From Nostoc sp. ATCC 53789 (lineage in GTDB: Bacteria > Cyanobacteriota > Cyanobacteriia > Cyanobacteriales > Nostocaceae), in NCBI RefSeq assembly GCF_009873495.1, contig NZ_CP046704.1, positions 186,001 to 250,000 of the forward strand: 64,000 bases of DNA, given 5' to 3'. The position numbers and the translations under genes were made by a program. Below are positions 27,898 through 36,538 of the stretch, piece by piece (position 1 is the stretch's first letter; each line of letters opens with the position of its first letter). Below the pieces are notes generated by a model. It was not told where the DNA came from, searched no databases, and saw only the letters and a program-made list of their open reading frames with translations.

Positions 27898-29574
27898 CCT
27901 ATTGTGGTAAAACTTACTAGAGAAGACGACTCTCTAAATTAGCCAAGTAACCCTTGGGGTCTCTGCGAAATCGATATTGTTCAATTCTGGCTTTATGGTG
28001 TTTTTGCAGTTGAGAGCGTAATTCGAGCCAAGTATGAATATCAACTTGTGCTAAATCAGATGCGGTAAAAGAATGAAGTTTAGTAGCGATCGCACAGGCA
28101 AGTTTGACAGAACCACGAATAACAAGGGATGAGGGGGCAACCTTACGACCGGTACAACGACGTTGATGATGACGTAGCATACCAAAAGCATGTTCTAAGT
28201 CATTATTAGTTCTGGGAAAATCTTCAATTTCGTAACAATGAAAAAGTCCAGACCAGTAGCTATGAGTGGTTTTTATAAAGTTATCGATTGCAGTGTTTAG
28301 CGTACCAGCTTTCTGTTTTTGTTGGGACATTTCTGTTAAAAGTTGCTGATAACTTTGTTTGACTCCAGCAGCATCAAGAGCTATTTTATTGTTGAGAATA
28401 TTACTAGCTTTATCAACCCACTGATATGCAACCCTCACAGGTGAAAATAAAGATGCAGTCGCAGATAAACCCTTAGCTATCAGGTGTTTTAGGTTGACTA
28501 AAGTTGGTGGTAAAGCACTTTTTTTTCCATCCGTTCTAAACTTTGCTCTATTAGCGTCAAATTTGATTGTAACTTTAACCCAGATGCCTCTAATGGTGGA
28601 TGACCATCATTGGTTATAGAACTACGCACTGCCGAGCAATAATCTTCAATAATAGTCACCAAATCCTTATCTTCATTGACAACACTACGTTCAATGTCTC
28701 GTAGTCCTCTAACCTTTTTTTTTAATTCCTTTTTTGCATTTCGATCCGCCTCATATATGGGTTTAATTGCCTCCTTTAGGTAATGATAATGACATAAACC
28801 ATGAGCAATACTAGGTAATGCTAACCTAACAGCTTTGCGAATTGATTGTTGCCCATCACTAACAACGCCATCAATTGGTACATTTAGGGTATTAGTTACT
28901 TCTAATAATAACGCCACTAAATCTTCGTTTCTTGATGATAATAAGGTTTTAGCAAGTATTATTTCTCCTGATAAGCAATCTCGAATTACCCATAATACTT
29001 CATGTCCAATTTCTGGCTGCATACCATCGATCGCTAATATCACCCGTCCTTGATTAGCCACTATTGCTTTTAACCTTTTATGATCTTTTAGCCATAAAGA
29101 AAGTAACTCGTCATATCTGTCAATTAGGTACGTGACCGTTCGTTGACTGATACATATACCCTTTAATTCAAGGTGAGTGTGTATTTGAGGAACACTTCTA
29201 TGTTCCTGGTAGCGTAATGCTCCTATATAAGCAATCACATCCAAACCAAATTCGTTCTGTGGTAGAGCGAGTGACCCTTCTTGCTCTGGTCGATATGCTT
29301 TTTTATACCGCAGACATGACTTGTTTCGACATCGACGAATTTTTAGCTGTAGTTCTACTACCCCGTTTAACGTTCTTATATGTCGAGGATTATTGTATTC
29401 ATTCCACATTGCTTGACCGCACGAGGGGCATTTTTTTTGAACACAATCGAGTACTTCAAACGATGTTGCCTCTGGTTTTAAACTTTTTCTTGCCAAGTTC
29501 TTGCACCATTATTTCCCTACAAGGTTAAGATTACAGGATTTCCACTCTTCTCTAGTAAGTTTTGCCACGCTAGG
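27898..29574 (-). mobile_element. Complete 1677-bp insertion sequence, copy 2
   Basis: Both ends carry a 29-bp terminal inverted repeat with three or so mismatches; the shared core is GTGGYAAAACTTACTAGAG. It is flanked by the 6-bp direct repeat ATTAAT (27892-27897 and 29575-29580). It carries one transposase encoded in two overlapping frames. I do not assign it to an IS family; the zinc ribbon plus DDE layout recalls ISL3- or ISNCY-type elements. Confidence 0.93.
27917..29496 (-). CDS. DDE transposase, needs -1 frameshift
   Basis: Frame A (29496-28498, TTG start) gives 332 residues; frame B, shifted by -1, continues to 27917. The run of eight A at 28519-28526 is the shift site: reading AAA-AAA-AGT instead of AAA-GTG leads without a stop into frame B, for a product of about 520 residues. 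Zinc ribbon CVQKKCPSCG and RRCRNKSC sit at the N-terminus; catalytic acidic residues are in LAIDGMQPEI and GVVSDGQQSI (frame A) and TNNDLEHAFG (frame B). Because the last residue of the triad lies in B, only the fused product should transpose. The truncated copy at 19151 has the same A8 and the same offset (1058 bases), so the arrangement is conserved. No clear ribosome site precedes the start. Confidence 0.88.
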
Positions 29575-30028
29575 ATTAATCACCTCCAGGGTTGGCTTCT
29601 GACCGTTATCAGACCAGACAGATAACAATGCTTCTACGTGATTGAGATTTGCTAAAGCTTGTATGTATAACTTTTCGTACTTCTCCACAATCGGAGCATA
29701 GTAGTCTCGTAATGACAACAGGGGAGCAAGAAAGGTTTCAGGAGGAGGCTGTAATTGTGATTGACTATCCATAAACTTTTAATTTCACCAAAACCGCTAT
29801 CCCTTATACCATGAGTACTTTTTTTTGTTGATCCTGATGCAACTAGCTCGTCAAATCTGCTGCTAGCTAAATATGTACAACATCACGGTATCAATACATA
29901 CGATAATAGCAATGAAATCGTTTTCATTGCTAAAAACACATCCAAGATGCTTTTAGAATAACTACTTAGAAGGCATCTTGTTTGCTCTAAAAGTGTTCTT
30001 AGATTATTTTGCCAAGGCACTTACAAGT

Positions 30029-30126
30029 AATAAAATGCCCAGCCGTATCAAGGATATTTTGGCTACACAACTATATTTCTGGCGCTTTCGCCCTTCGGGG
30101 CGAAAGCGACGGCTGGGCATTTTATT
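30029..30126. repeat. 98-bp structured element, nested hairpins
   Basis: Outer arms AATAAAATGCCCAGCCGT (30029-30046) and its perfect complement (30109-30126) enclose an 11-bp GC-rich hairpin with a TTCG loop (30083-30108). The element abuts the stop codon of the zinc-ribbon gene on the minus strand, so it may act as its terminator, or be a small mobile element with hairpin ends. The A/T-rich stretch 29773-30028 upstream holds no gene that I can support. Confidence 0.85.
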
Positions 30127-30379
30127 ATTTGGATCTCCCCAAATTGACATCACTCTTGTAAGTCATAGCTCTGGGTTTTCTCTTCTTGAGAGGGACTACT
30201 GATTTCTTGGGTGGTTGGGGAGGGCGGCATTTCTCGCAATATAGCGGTCGCACACCAAAGGTTTCTCGTTGTGTGGACTGTTCGCACTGCTTACATACGA
30301 AGTTGAAAACGCGAGTATGAATTTCCCGCTTGTGCGCTCTGACGGTGTACTCTCGGACTTCAATAGTTTTGCTGGGCAT
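30125..30379 (-). CDS. Small zinc-ribbon protein
   Basis: 84 residues, very basic. Two Cys pairs spaced as in a zinc ribbon (FVCKQCEQSTQRETFG and YCEKCRPPQPPKK) and a Lys/Arg-rich tail (SVVPLKKRKPRAMTYK). It likely binds nucleic acid, but no family is recognised. A degraded C-terminal copy is found at 34137-34215, so it belongs to a small multi-copy family on this replicon. It lies upstream of the hairpin element at 30029-30126. Confidence 0.65.
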   Translation of the reverse strand: MPSKTIEVREYTVRAHKREIHTRVFNFVCKQCEQSTQRETFGVRPLYCEKCRPPQPPKKSVVPLKKRKPRAMTYKSDVNLGRSK

Positions 30380-30468
30380 TGATTATCTATTGTGGTCTTA
30401 CTTCTTTAATATAGTTTTTCGTCTTAGTTCTACAAGATCCGTGCATCATCTGACGAAAGTAATTCTAC

Positions 30469-31419
30469 TTAATCAATTAAGTACTCTTGCATGTCGCTTT
30501 GTCGATGGCGGAGAATACTTATCGCCTTGACCTGGATTTGACGAATCCGCTCTCGGCTGAGGTTTAGCTGTTGCCCAATCTGAGCTAGATTGAAATGCTG
30601 ATCGTTCTCTAGCCCAAAGTTTAAAGTCAACACTTGACGCTGTATAGGTGTCAATGGTTCTAAGAATTTAGCTACATCTTGCGATAGAAGTTCTTGGCTA
30701 AGGAGTTTTTCTGGTGAAGCGGCATCGCTGGCTAAAATTTCGCCCAATTCTGTCTCTTTTTCATCTCCCACTTGTTTATTTAAAGAAATGGCTGTGCGAG
30801 AAGCAGTGAGATATTCTCGAAGCTTATCTGTGCTTATGTTTAATGCTGATGCAATTTCTTCGGCAGTGGCATGACGACCGAGTTTTTGAAAGCTTTCTCG
30901 CTGTACTTTCTTAATTTTGGTAAGTATTTCAGTGAGATGAACAGGCAATCTAATAGTGCGCGATTGTTCTGCTATGGCGCGTGTGATCTCCTGACGAATC
31001 CACCAGTAAGCGTAGGTTGATAGCTTATACCCCCGGTTGGGATCAAACTTTTCTATACCCCTTTGTAAGCCGATTGCTCCTTCCTGAATCAAATCTAAGA
31101 ATTCCAAATTGCGGTTCTGGTATTTCTTGGCAACAGAAACTACTAGTCGCAGATTAGCTGTCACCATTTTTTGTTTAGCCTTTTGACCAAGGTGTAGTGC
31201 TGCTCGGACTTGTGCTTCGGTTTTTTCAACAGCATTGGCTAATTCTGTCATTGTTGGTTCGCGTTCTAGCTGTTGAGTTAGTTCATTTTTAGATTGCTCA
31301 ATGACAATCATTTCTTGTACAAGTCTTGCATAAGCGATTTCTTCCTCTGGCTTTAATAAAGGATACTGACCAATTTCTTGCAAATAGATGCGAACCATAT
31401 CGGAACTGAGGCTGGACAT
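30469..31419 (-). CDS. Group 2 sigma-70 factor
   Basis: 316 residues. Region 1.2 DMVRIYLQEIGQYPLLKPEE, region 2 with NLRLVVSVAKKYQNRNLEFL, LDLIQEGAIGLQRGIEKFDP and YWWIRQEITRAIAEQSRTIR, region 3, and region 4 with LTPIQRQVLTLNFGLEN and LNLSRERIRQIQVKAISIL. Length and the short region 1 match cyanobacterial group 2 factors of the SigB/SigC/SigD/SigE type rather than the principal SigA. Its presence on a plasmid-like segment suggests a plasmid-specific or stress programme. It is followed upstream by recD2 on the same strand, 195 bases away. Confidence 0.93.
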   Translation of the reverse strand: MSSLSSDMVRIYLQEIGQYPLLKPEEEIAYARLVQEMIVIEQSKNELTQQLEREPTMTELANAVEKTEAQVRAALHLGQKAKQKMVTANLRLVVSVAKKYQNRNLEFLDLIQEGAIGLQRGIEKFDPNRGYKLSTYAYWWIRQEITRAIAEQSRTIRLPVHLTEILTKIKKVQRESFQKLGRHATAEEIASALNISTDKLREYLTASRTAISLNKQVGDEKETELGEILASDAASPEKLLSQELLSQDVAKFLEPLTPIQRQVLTLNFGLENDQHFNLAQIGQQLNLSRERIRQIQVKAISILRHRQSDMQEYLID

Positions 31420-31614
31420 ACAAACTTTTCGACTTTTTTAAACCAAGGGGATTTAAAAGTATAAATCAAATAGCTCATTAAAATTTTCTATTTTTAACCG
31501 AGTACCGTGGGTTTAAATCCCGCAGTTCAAAATCGCGCAAGTTTTGGGTCGGGGTCTAAATCCCCATCACAAAACTTAATTACGAATTACGAATTATTTA
31601 ATAGCCAAGGCATA

Positions 31615-33858
31615 TCAATGCAGTCCTGCCTGAAGTAACCTCTGCTGTAACCTTGTGTACCGCCGTTGGTCATCAGTAGAGCGCACCGCCAGAGATATCG
31701 CTTTTTTTGCTCCAACCACGATCGCTAACTTCTTGGCACGGGTCAGCCCGGTGTAAAACAGGTTCCGGGTCAACATCATATAGTGCTGCATATAGATTGG
31801 CAGAACTATCACCGGATATTCTGAGCCTTGGCTTTTATGAATCGAAATGCTCCAGGCAAGGGCAATTTCATTCAGGTCAGCGTAATCGTAAACCACAGTC
31901 CGCTCACCATACAGTACTGTAACTTCCTGCTCTACAGTATCAATGGTGAGGATTATTCCCAAGTCGCCGTTGAAAACTTCGCGGTTGTAGTCGTTGGTTA
32001 GCTGGATGATGCGATCGCCCTCGCGTAACAAATTCCCACCTCTATTAATCTCCACCTTGCTGGGGCTGGGTGGGTTGATCAACTGCTGCAATACTGTGTT
32101 CAGGTTACGAGTCCCGATTACTCCCCGTGTCATCGGGCAAAGCACTTGGACATCAGTGGCAGGATTAAAACCTAAGCGTGGAATCAAATCGGTAATCAAC
32201 TCGCAGATTGCCTGTACACCATGTTCGGGCTGATGTCCGCCGCCGTGCCAAATACAGTCAGATTGAGGTGTGTCAGAAATCGGTTCAATCGTGGGATAAA
32301 TTCCTCGATTAATCTGATGAGCAGCAGTGATAATTGCACTTGTTTGAGCTTGGCGGAATACCTGAGTTAACCGCACTACTGGCACGCAACCAGAATTAAT
32401 CAAATCAGCGAGTATTTGACCTGGGCCCACAGATGGTAACTGGTCAATGTCACCCACCAACAACAGTAAAGCGCCAGCCAATACTGCTTTAACCAAAGAG
32501 TAAGCTAGAAATAAATCAAGCATCGAAGCTTCGTCAGCGATAATTGCTGTATGGGGTAAAGGATTTTCGCTATCGCGCTTGAAACCCCTTGAGCGGGGGT
32601 CAAATTCTAACAAGCGATGTATCGTCTTGGCTTCTAGTCCGGTCATTTCACCCAAGCGTTGAGCAGCCCGTCCAGTAGGTGCGGCCAGGGCAATAGATTT
32701 CCCCATTGCTTTCCACAGGCTGACAATGGTGTGAGTTGTGAAGGTTTTTCCAACGCCAGGGCCACCAGTCAAAATCATGATTTTGGAATAGGCTGCTGTT
32801 TCTACAGCTTGGCGTTGCTGTTCTGAAAGCTGAATTTTCCGGCTAGCAGTAAAGCGGTCAATCCAATCACGCACACGCTCAATGTCAGTACCAACAGGAT
32901 TTTCCAAGCGTTGGCGTATCAGTTGAGCTAAATTCTGTTCCGTATGAAAGTAAGTCGGCTTATAGCAAAGTAGCCTTTTTTCTTCATCCCGCTCTCTAAT
33001 CAGCTCGTCTGCCAGAGCCATATCTTTAATAATGATCGCGACCGCTTCTTCTGTGGGCTGATGAGATTCGGTAGTCAGTAGTTTGATTACCGACTCAATC
33101 AGTTCGCTTTGTGGCAGGTAACAGTGACCATCTTCGGCGGCAACACTTAGACAGTGGACAATCCCCGCACGATAACGAAATTCTGAATCTGGTGCAATTC
33201 CGATATTTCTCGCAATCTTGTCAGCAGTCAGAAAGCCAATCCCGTAAATATCGGCTGCTAACTGATAGGGGTTCTTGGTAACAGTGGCAATCGCTTCATC
33301 CTTATATTGCTTGTAAATCTTCACAGCATAAGTGGTAGAAACGCCATGCCCTTGGAGAAACACCATCACTTCTTTTATGGCTTTCTGTGTCTCCCAGGCA
33401 TTTTTAATTAACTTAATCCGCTTTTTGGCAATACCCTGGACTTCAATCAGCCGTTCAATCTGGTTTTCGATAATGTCGAGCGTTTCTAAACCGAAGTGAG
33501 CAACAATCCGTCTTGCTGTGACTGGGCCTACACCTTTAATCAGCCCACTACCCAAGTATTTTTCAATTCCAGTGAGAGTAGCTGGTTTGGTTTCTTTGTA
33601 ATTGACTACTTGGAACTGGGGGCCAAATTGTGGATGGTCACGCCAGAAACCAGTTAGTTGTAAAGTCTGCCCTGGCTGGATATTAGCAAAGCTGCCAACA
33701 ATTGTTGTCAGTTCGGTGCTACGCGGGCGAGTCAGCCTTGCCACTGTGTAACCCGATTCAGCAGAGTAAAAAGTTAAACGTTCTACAACTCCGGTGATTG
33801 TTTCCTGTTGAGGGAAGGTGCTTACTTGTTGAGGGGAAAGATTAGGGGGAGTGGACAT
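31615..33858 (-). CDS. recD2: RecD2-type ATP-dependent DNA helicase
   Basis: 747 residues, SF1B helicase of the RecD2 (RecD-like/TraA-like) group, 5'-3' polarity in the family. An N-terminal OB-like part (GVVERLTFYSAESGYTVARL) and helix-hairpin-helix motif (GVGPVTARRIVAHFG) mark the RecD2 type that works without RecBC. Walker A MILTGGPGVGKTFTTHTIV near residue 360, motif II AIIADEASMLDL near 440, motif III LVGDIDQLPSVGPGQIL and motif VI WSISIHKSQGSEYPVIV, GLTRAKKLAIVVG. It could serve plasmid repair, replication or transfer. The ATG lacks a strong ribosome site. Confidence 0.92.
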   Translation of the reverse strand: MSTPPNLSPQQVSTFPQQETITGVVERLTFYSAESGYTVARLTRPRSTELTTIVGSFANIQPGQTLQLTGFWRDHPQFGPQFQVVNYKETKPATLTGIEKYLGSGLIKGVGPVTARRIVAHFGLETLDIIENQIERLIEVQGIAKKRIKLIKNAWETQKAIKEVMVFLQGHGVSTTYAVKIYKQYKDEAIATVTKNPYQLAADIYGIGFLTADKIARNIGIAPDSEFRYRAGIVHCLSVAAEDGHCYLPQSELIESVIKLLTTESHQPTEEAVAIIIKDMALADELIRERDEEKRLLCYKPTYFHTEQNLAQLIRQRLENPVGTDIERVRDWIDRFTASRKIQLSEQQRQAVETAAYSKIMILTGGPGVGKTFTTHTIVSLWKAMGKSIALAAPTGRAAQRLGEMTGLEAKTIHRLLEFDPRSRGFKRDSENPLPHTAIIADEASMLDLFLAYSLVKAVLAGALLLLVGDIDQLPSVGPGQILADLINSGCVPVVRLTQVFRQAQTSAIITAAHQINRGIYPTIEPISDTPQSDCIWHGGGHQPEHGVQAICELITDLIPRLGFNPATDVQVLCPMTRGVIGTRNLNTVLQQLINPPSPSKVEINRGGNLLREGDRIIQLTNDYNREVFNGDLGIILTIDTVEQEVTVLYGERTVVYDYADLNEIALAWSISIHKSQGSEYPVIVLPIYMQHYMMLTRNLFYTGLTRAKKLAIVVGAKKAISLAVRSTDDQRRYTRLQQRLLQAGLH

Positions 33859-34010
33859 TGCTTATCATCAGATGCCGCACATCATTATAATACTGGGAGT
33901 GGAGTTATTATAGTACATAAGTACTGTGCAATACACCCTGCATTAGTGTCATCGAAAACTCACCCTAATTTCCCTTTATCACTCCTATATGTCATAGCTC
34001 TAAAACACCG

Positions 34011-34135
34011 ATTCAGTAATAAAAGGCGAGGCTGGAAAATCAGATTTTTAGGTCATTTCAACGACAATTTCCTTCTTGCACTTAAAAGAAACTTGAGTTT
34101 TTCATCATAACTTTGAATACCGAATCGGTGTTCTA
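34011..34135. mobile_element. MITE copy B, inverted relative to copy A
   Basis: Ends TAAAACACCGATTCAGTA and CCGAATCGGTGTTCTA; the reverse complement aligns along its length with 24996-25127, including the TTCTTTTA/AGAAGGAAATT and AATGACCTAAAAATC blocks. Its right end sits directly against a zinc-ribbon gene remnant that begins at 34137. Confidence 0.85.
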
Positions 34136-34136
34136 G

Positions 34137-34215
34137 ATTTCCTCTTAAGTGAGACTAGTGATTTTTTGGGTACTTGAGGAGGGCGGTAGCTTTCGCAGCA
34201 GTAAAGCGATCCTGG
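34137..34215 (-). pseudogene. C-terminal remnant of a second zinc-ribbon gene
   Basis: The minus strand reads GSLYCCESYRPPQVPKKS then LVSLKRKS, matching GVRPLYCEKCRPPQPPKKSV of the 30125-30379 protein with one Cys pair damaged. The N-terminal half is absent, and MITE copy B adjoins the C-terminal end. Rest of 33859-34323 contains the upstream region of recD2 (a TAGTACATAAGTACTG dyad near 33911) and no other gene. Confidence 0.7.
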
Positions 34216-34323
34216 TTATATCTATTATCAACGAGGTGAACAAAAACGTTTAGAACAAATTAGATAACACCTTGAGTTGTTAACTCACTTTGTCCAGGAT
34301 AACTATATTACAATAACTGCTTG

Positions 34324-35487
34324 CTACATCAGGGTTTTAATTTCATCGAGCTTTTCTTGAAGGACTTGGCGTAGTTTAATAAGTCGTGTCTGTTCCAATA
34401 TTTTTAAATTTATTGATTGGATATCCTTAATAGTTTTGTCCATCTGTTTGTTCTGCTTGGCTTTAGAATTAGAAGTACTATACTGCTCTAAGGTTTGTTT
34501 AACTAGTGTTTTAGTTTGGCTCAATGATAGTTTTTCTTCAATGACTCGATTAGTTACCTGAGTACGAATCATCAAAGCTTCAGATTCATCAATTTTCATC
34601 TGTTCAGAGGATAATTTATTAAGTTCTCTAACTTTGCTGGTTTCTAGCCCTTCAGAGCGAATGACATTTTTGAGGTCTTCCGTCACTTTAAGAAGAGGAA
34701 AGATATTGTTATTAATCGATACTGGATTCAGTTGTAGTCCTAACAATACTGAAACAATCTCATATTCCTCATGTTCCTTGAAATCAGATGTTTCTAGCCA
34801 TTCTTGTTGTGTTATTAGATCAGAATCTTTAATCAGTGCGAGATATTGAAGCTTCTTGCTGCGGACTAGTCGGTTAATGAAAGCATTCAAATACTTTGGA
34901 ATCTCGTCTTCTCGTCCGCTCAGATCGGGATATTTATAAATAATTAATCGAATAAGAGCAGTTGCTAAGTCAAGGTCATGAAGTTTTTGGGAGTGAATAC
35001 TACTTACTAATTGACCCTCAAAAACCACGACTTCATCTGAAGTATCTTCTTTAGGTAGAAAGACAGCTTTCAGTTTTGTCATTCCAGCAGATGGAGCTGA
35101 CCTCCATCTGAGTTCTCCATCAAATATTTTGTAGCGTCCATCAAGTTGTGGAATAAGCACTATTGGATTTTGCTGACCTTGCCGACGCAGACTTTCTGCT
35201 CGTTCTTGGATTATTAATTGAGGAAATGTTTGTCTTGGTTGAGCCGGATCGGGATCTATAAGACTTACAGCAATTTCATGTATCCCTCCTTGAGTAGCCA
35301 GTTGATTAGTGAGTTGCTCAATTTGTTGCTCTAATGTAGTTTTTTCTTCTGAACTAAATACATTTGCTCGCAGCTGTGTAATTTCTACTTCGAGTTTCTC
35401 TATCTGACTTTTAAGTTGGTGAATTTGCTGAGACTGACCTGCTTGGCCAAACAGTTGACTAATTTCTACAGGTTTTTTACTTGACAT
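34324..35487 (-). CDS. parB: ParB-type partition protein
   Basis: 387 residues from ATG 35487, which overlaps the parA stop as TGATG and has AGAGGA 6 bases upstream; a GTG one codon earlier is possible. A coiled-coil N-terminus (IEKLEVEITQLRANVF) precedes the ParB/Srx nuclease-like domain: LIDPDPAQPRQTFP, GQQNPIVLIP, YKIFDGELRWRSAPSAG, where the usual GERR is GELR. A long C-terminal coiled region follows (VTNRVIEEKLSLSQTKTL). It should bind a centromere site near parA; the perfect palindrome at 36499-36538 is the best candidate. Forms the segregation pair with parA. Confidence 0.88.
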   Translation of the reverse strand: MSSKKPVEISQLFGQAGQSQQIHQLKSQIEKLEVEITQLRANVFSSEEKTTLEQQIEQLTNQLATQGGIHEIAVSLIDPDPAQPRQTFPQLIIQERAESLRRQGQQNPIVLIPQLDGRYKIFDGELRWRSAPSAGMTKLKAVFLPKEDTSDEVVVFEGQLVSSIHSQKLHDLDLATALIRLIIYKYPDLSGREDEIPKYLNAFINRLVRSKKLQYLALIKDSDLITQQEWLETSDFKEHEEYEIVSVLLGLQLNPVSINNNIFPLLKVTEDLKNVIRSEGLETSKVRELNKLSSEQMKIDESEALMIRTQVTNRVIEEKLSLSQTKTLVKQTLEQYSTSNSKAKQNKQMDKTIKDIQSINLKILEQTRLIKLRQVLQEKLDEIKTLM

Positions 35488-36350
35488 CACAGTTCCTCTG
35501 TCATCAATTTGATTAAGCTAGTCACAATAGGTTTAAAGTCTTCACTAGCATCATAACCAGGTCGATATAAATTTAAGGGTAATCCAGAACCACTAGCTTT
35601 AAGGTAGTAATTAGATTCTCGAATGTAGGGAAAGCATCGGATTCCCATCTGTTTAATTAGAAAGGGAAGAGTTCTCTCAGGCTCAATATCAGTTCTGAGG
35701 TTGCCTTTTTTGTCTAAACCTAAAATATCTCGATGTGCCCCAACGCCATATAAATCTACTCGTGTAGGTACAAACCCTAATATTTCAGGTTGAGGCTTCA
35801 ATCTCAAATCGTCTACTTTACTATAAAACCAATCTAAAAAACCTGCGAAAGCTCCTGTATCTTTATATTCTGGTTTGATAGGAACAAGCACATGTGTAGA
35901 AGCTGCTAGTGCAATCAAACCCATAGGCTCTAAGGAAGCAGGAGTATCAAAGATAATCAAATCGCTATTTAAGGGAAAATCTTCTAATCTATCTTTCAGT
36001 GTGTAGTGACGGCGATTATAGTTATATATTTCTGCAATGCTTTCTTCGAGAAATTTCCCTCCCTGAATAGCCGTCACCGTGGAAAGATGTTCTGTCCAAA
36101 GTGGAACAAGTGGGTAGTCACCTGTAAATGTTTTTTTGAAGACAGCAGCTAGAGACTGTTCCATTGATGCTGGTGCAAGCCTTGCAAAAATACATAGTGA
36201 ACCGTTTTGATCCAGTTCTATTAGGGTAACTTTATAACCTTTGGCACCTACAGCATATGCTAAATGGGTTGCTACCGTGGTTTTACCTGACCCACCTGCA
36301 TTACTAGCAATTGTTAGTCGGATCTGCTTTTTAACTTTTTTCTTTTTCAT
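35487..36350 (-). CDS. parA: ParA-type partition ATPase
   Basis: 287 residues. Deviant Walker A is TIASNAGGSGKTTVATHLA; the position of the signature Lys of MinD/ParA proteins (KGGxGKT) is occupied by Ala (AGGSGKT). Walker A' is LIELDQNGSL and Walker B is DLIIFDTPASLEP. There is no N-terminal HTH, so it belongs to the short (type Ib-like or orphan) ParA class, and transcription control would rest on ParB or another factor. The stop overlaps the start of parB by one base. The A/T-rich region upstream contains the 18-bp palindrome and a separate iteron array. Confidence 0.9.
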   Translation of the reverse strand: MKKKKVKKQIRLTIASNAGGSGKTTVATHLAYAVGAKGYKVTLIELDQNGSLCIFARLAPASMEQSLAAVFKKTFTGDYPLVPLWTEHLSTVTAIQGGKFLEESIAEIYNYNRRHYTLKDRLEDFPLNSDLIIFDTPASLEPMGLIALAASTHVLVPIKPEYKDTGAFAGFLDWFYSKVDDLRLKPQPEILGFVPTRVDLYGVGAHRDILGLDKKGNLRTDIEPERTLPFLIKQMGIRCFPYIRESNYYLKASGSGLPLNLYRPGYDASEDFKPIVTSLIKLMTEEL

Positions 36351-36498
36351 TACAATGTCTTTTTAAACTCACATCTTTCTTGTTTTAGTTATTATCAACA
36401 ACTGAGTTAATTGAAAAAGCCGGGATTTCAGAAAAAAGTTGTTTTACATAACAAGGCTCCTCAAATCTTTGATAGTGGCAACTTAAGACATAATATAC

Positions 36499-36538
36499 GG
36501 TTCGGTTATGAAACTAACATTAGTTTCATAACCGAACC
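36499..36538. promoter_or_regulatory. Perfect 18-bp inverted repeat, candidate parS or operator
   Basis: GGTTCGGTTATGAAACTA and its exact complement are separated by four bases (ACAT). It lies 148 bases upstream of the parA start. Length and position fit a ParB centromere site or the operator of parAB. No second copy was noticed in the window. Confidence 0.7.

Larger units (their letters stand above)
26713..29772 (-). pseudogene. Two-winged-helix-like protein gene split by IS insertion
   Basis: The N-terminal piece (29772-29575, MDSQSQLQPPPETFLAPLLS to PTLEVIN) and the C-terminal piece (27891-26713, QLVASSLENLLLEDNDFTPE onwards) are joined in frame if the IS and one copy of the ATTAAT duplication are removed, giving about 458 residues. 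The protein has a coiled N-terminus, an acidic, disordered middle, and two similar domains: EAILKVLQKHRGTVCHIDFV with VRSLYGDLEPDIFKLVKGRV, and LIDALTSLLEQNPGKVFNVA with EIIEELYGELDPSDVIEVKP. These look like winged-helix repeats and suggest DNA binding. The intact gene's role is unknown. Confidence 0.85.

Noticed and set aside
19151..29574. Composite transposon formed by the two IS copies
   Set aside because: The outer flanks share no target duplication (A-rich on the left, ATTAAT on the right) and copy 2 has its own ATTAAT pair, so it inserted alone.
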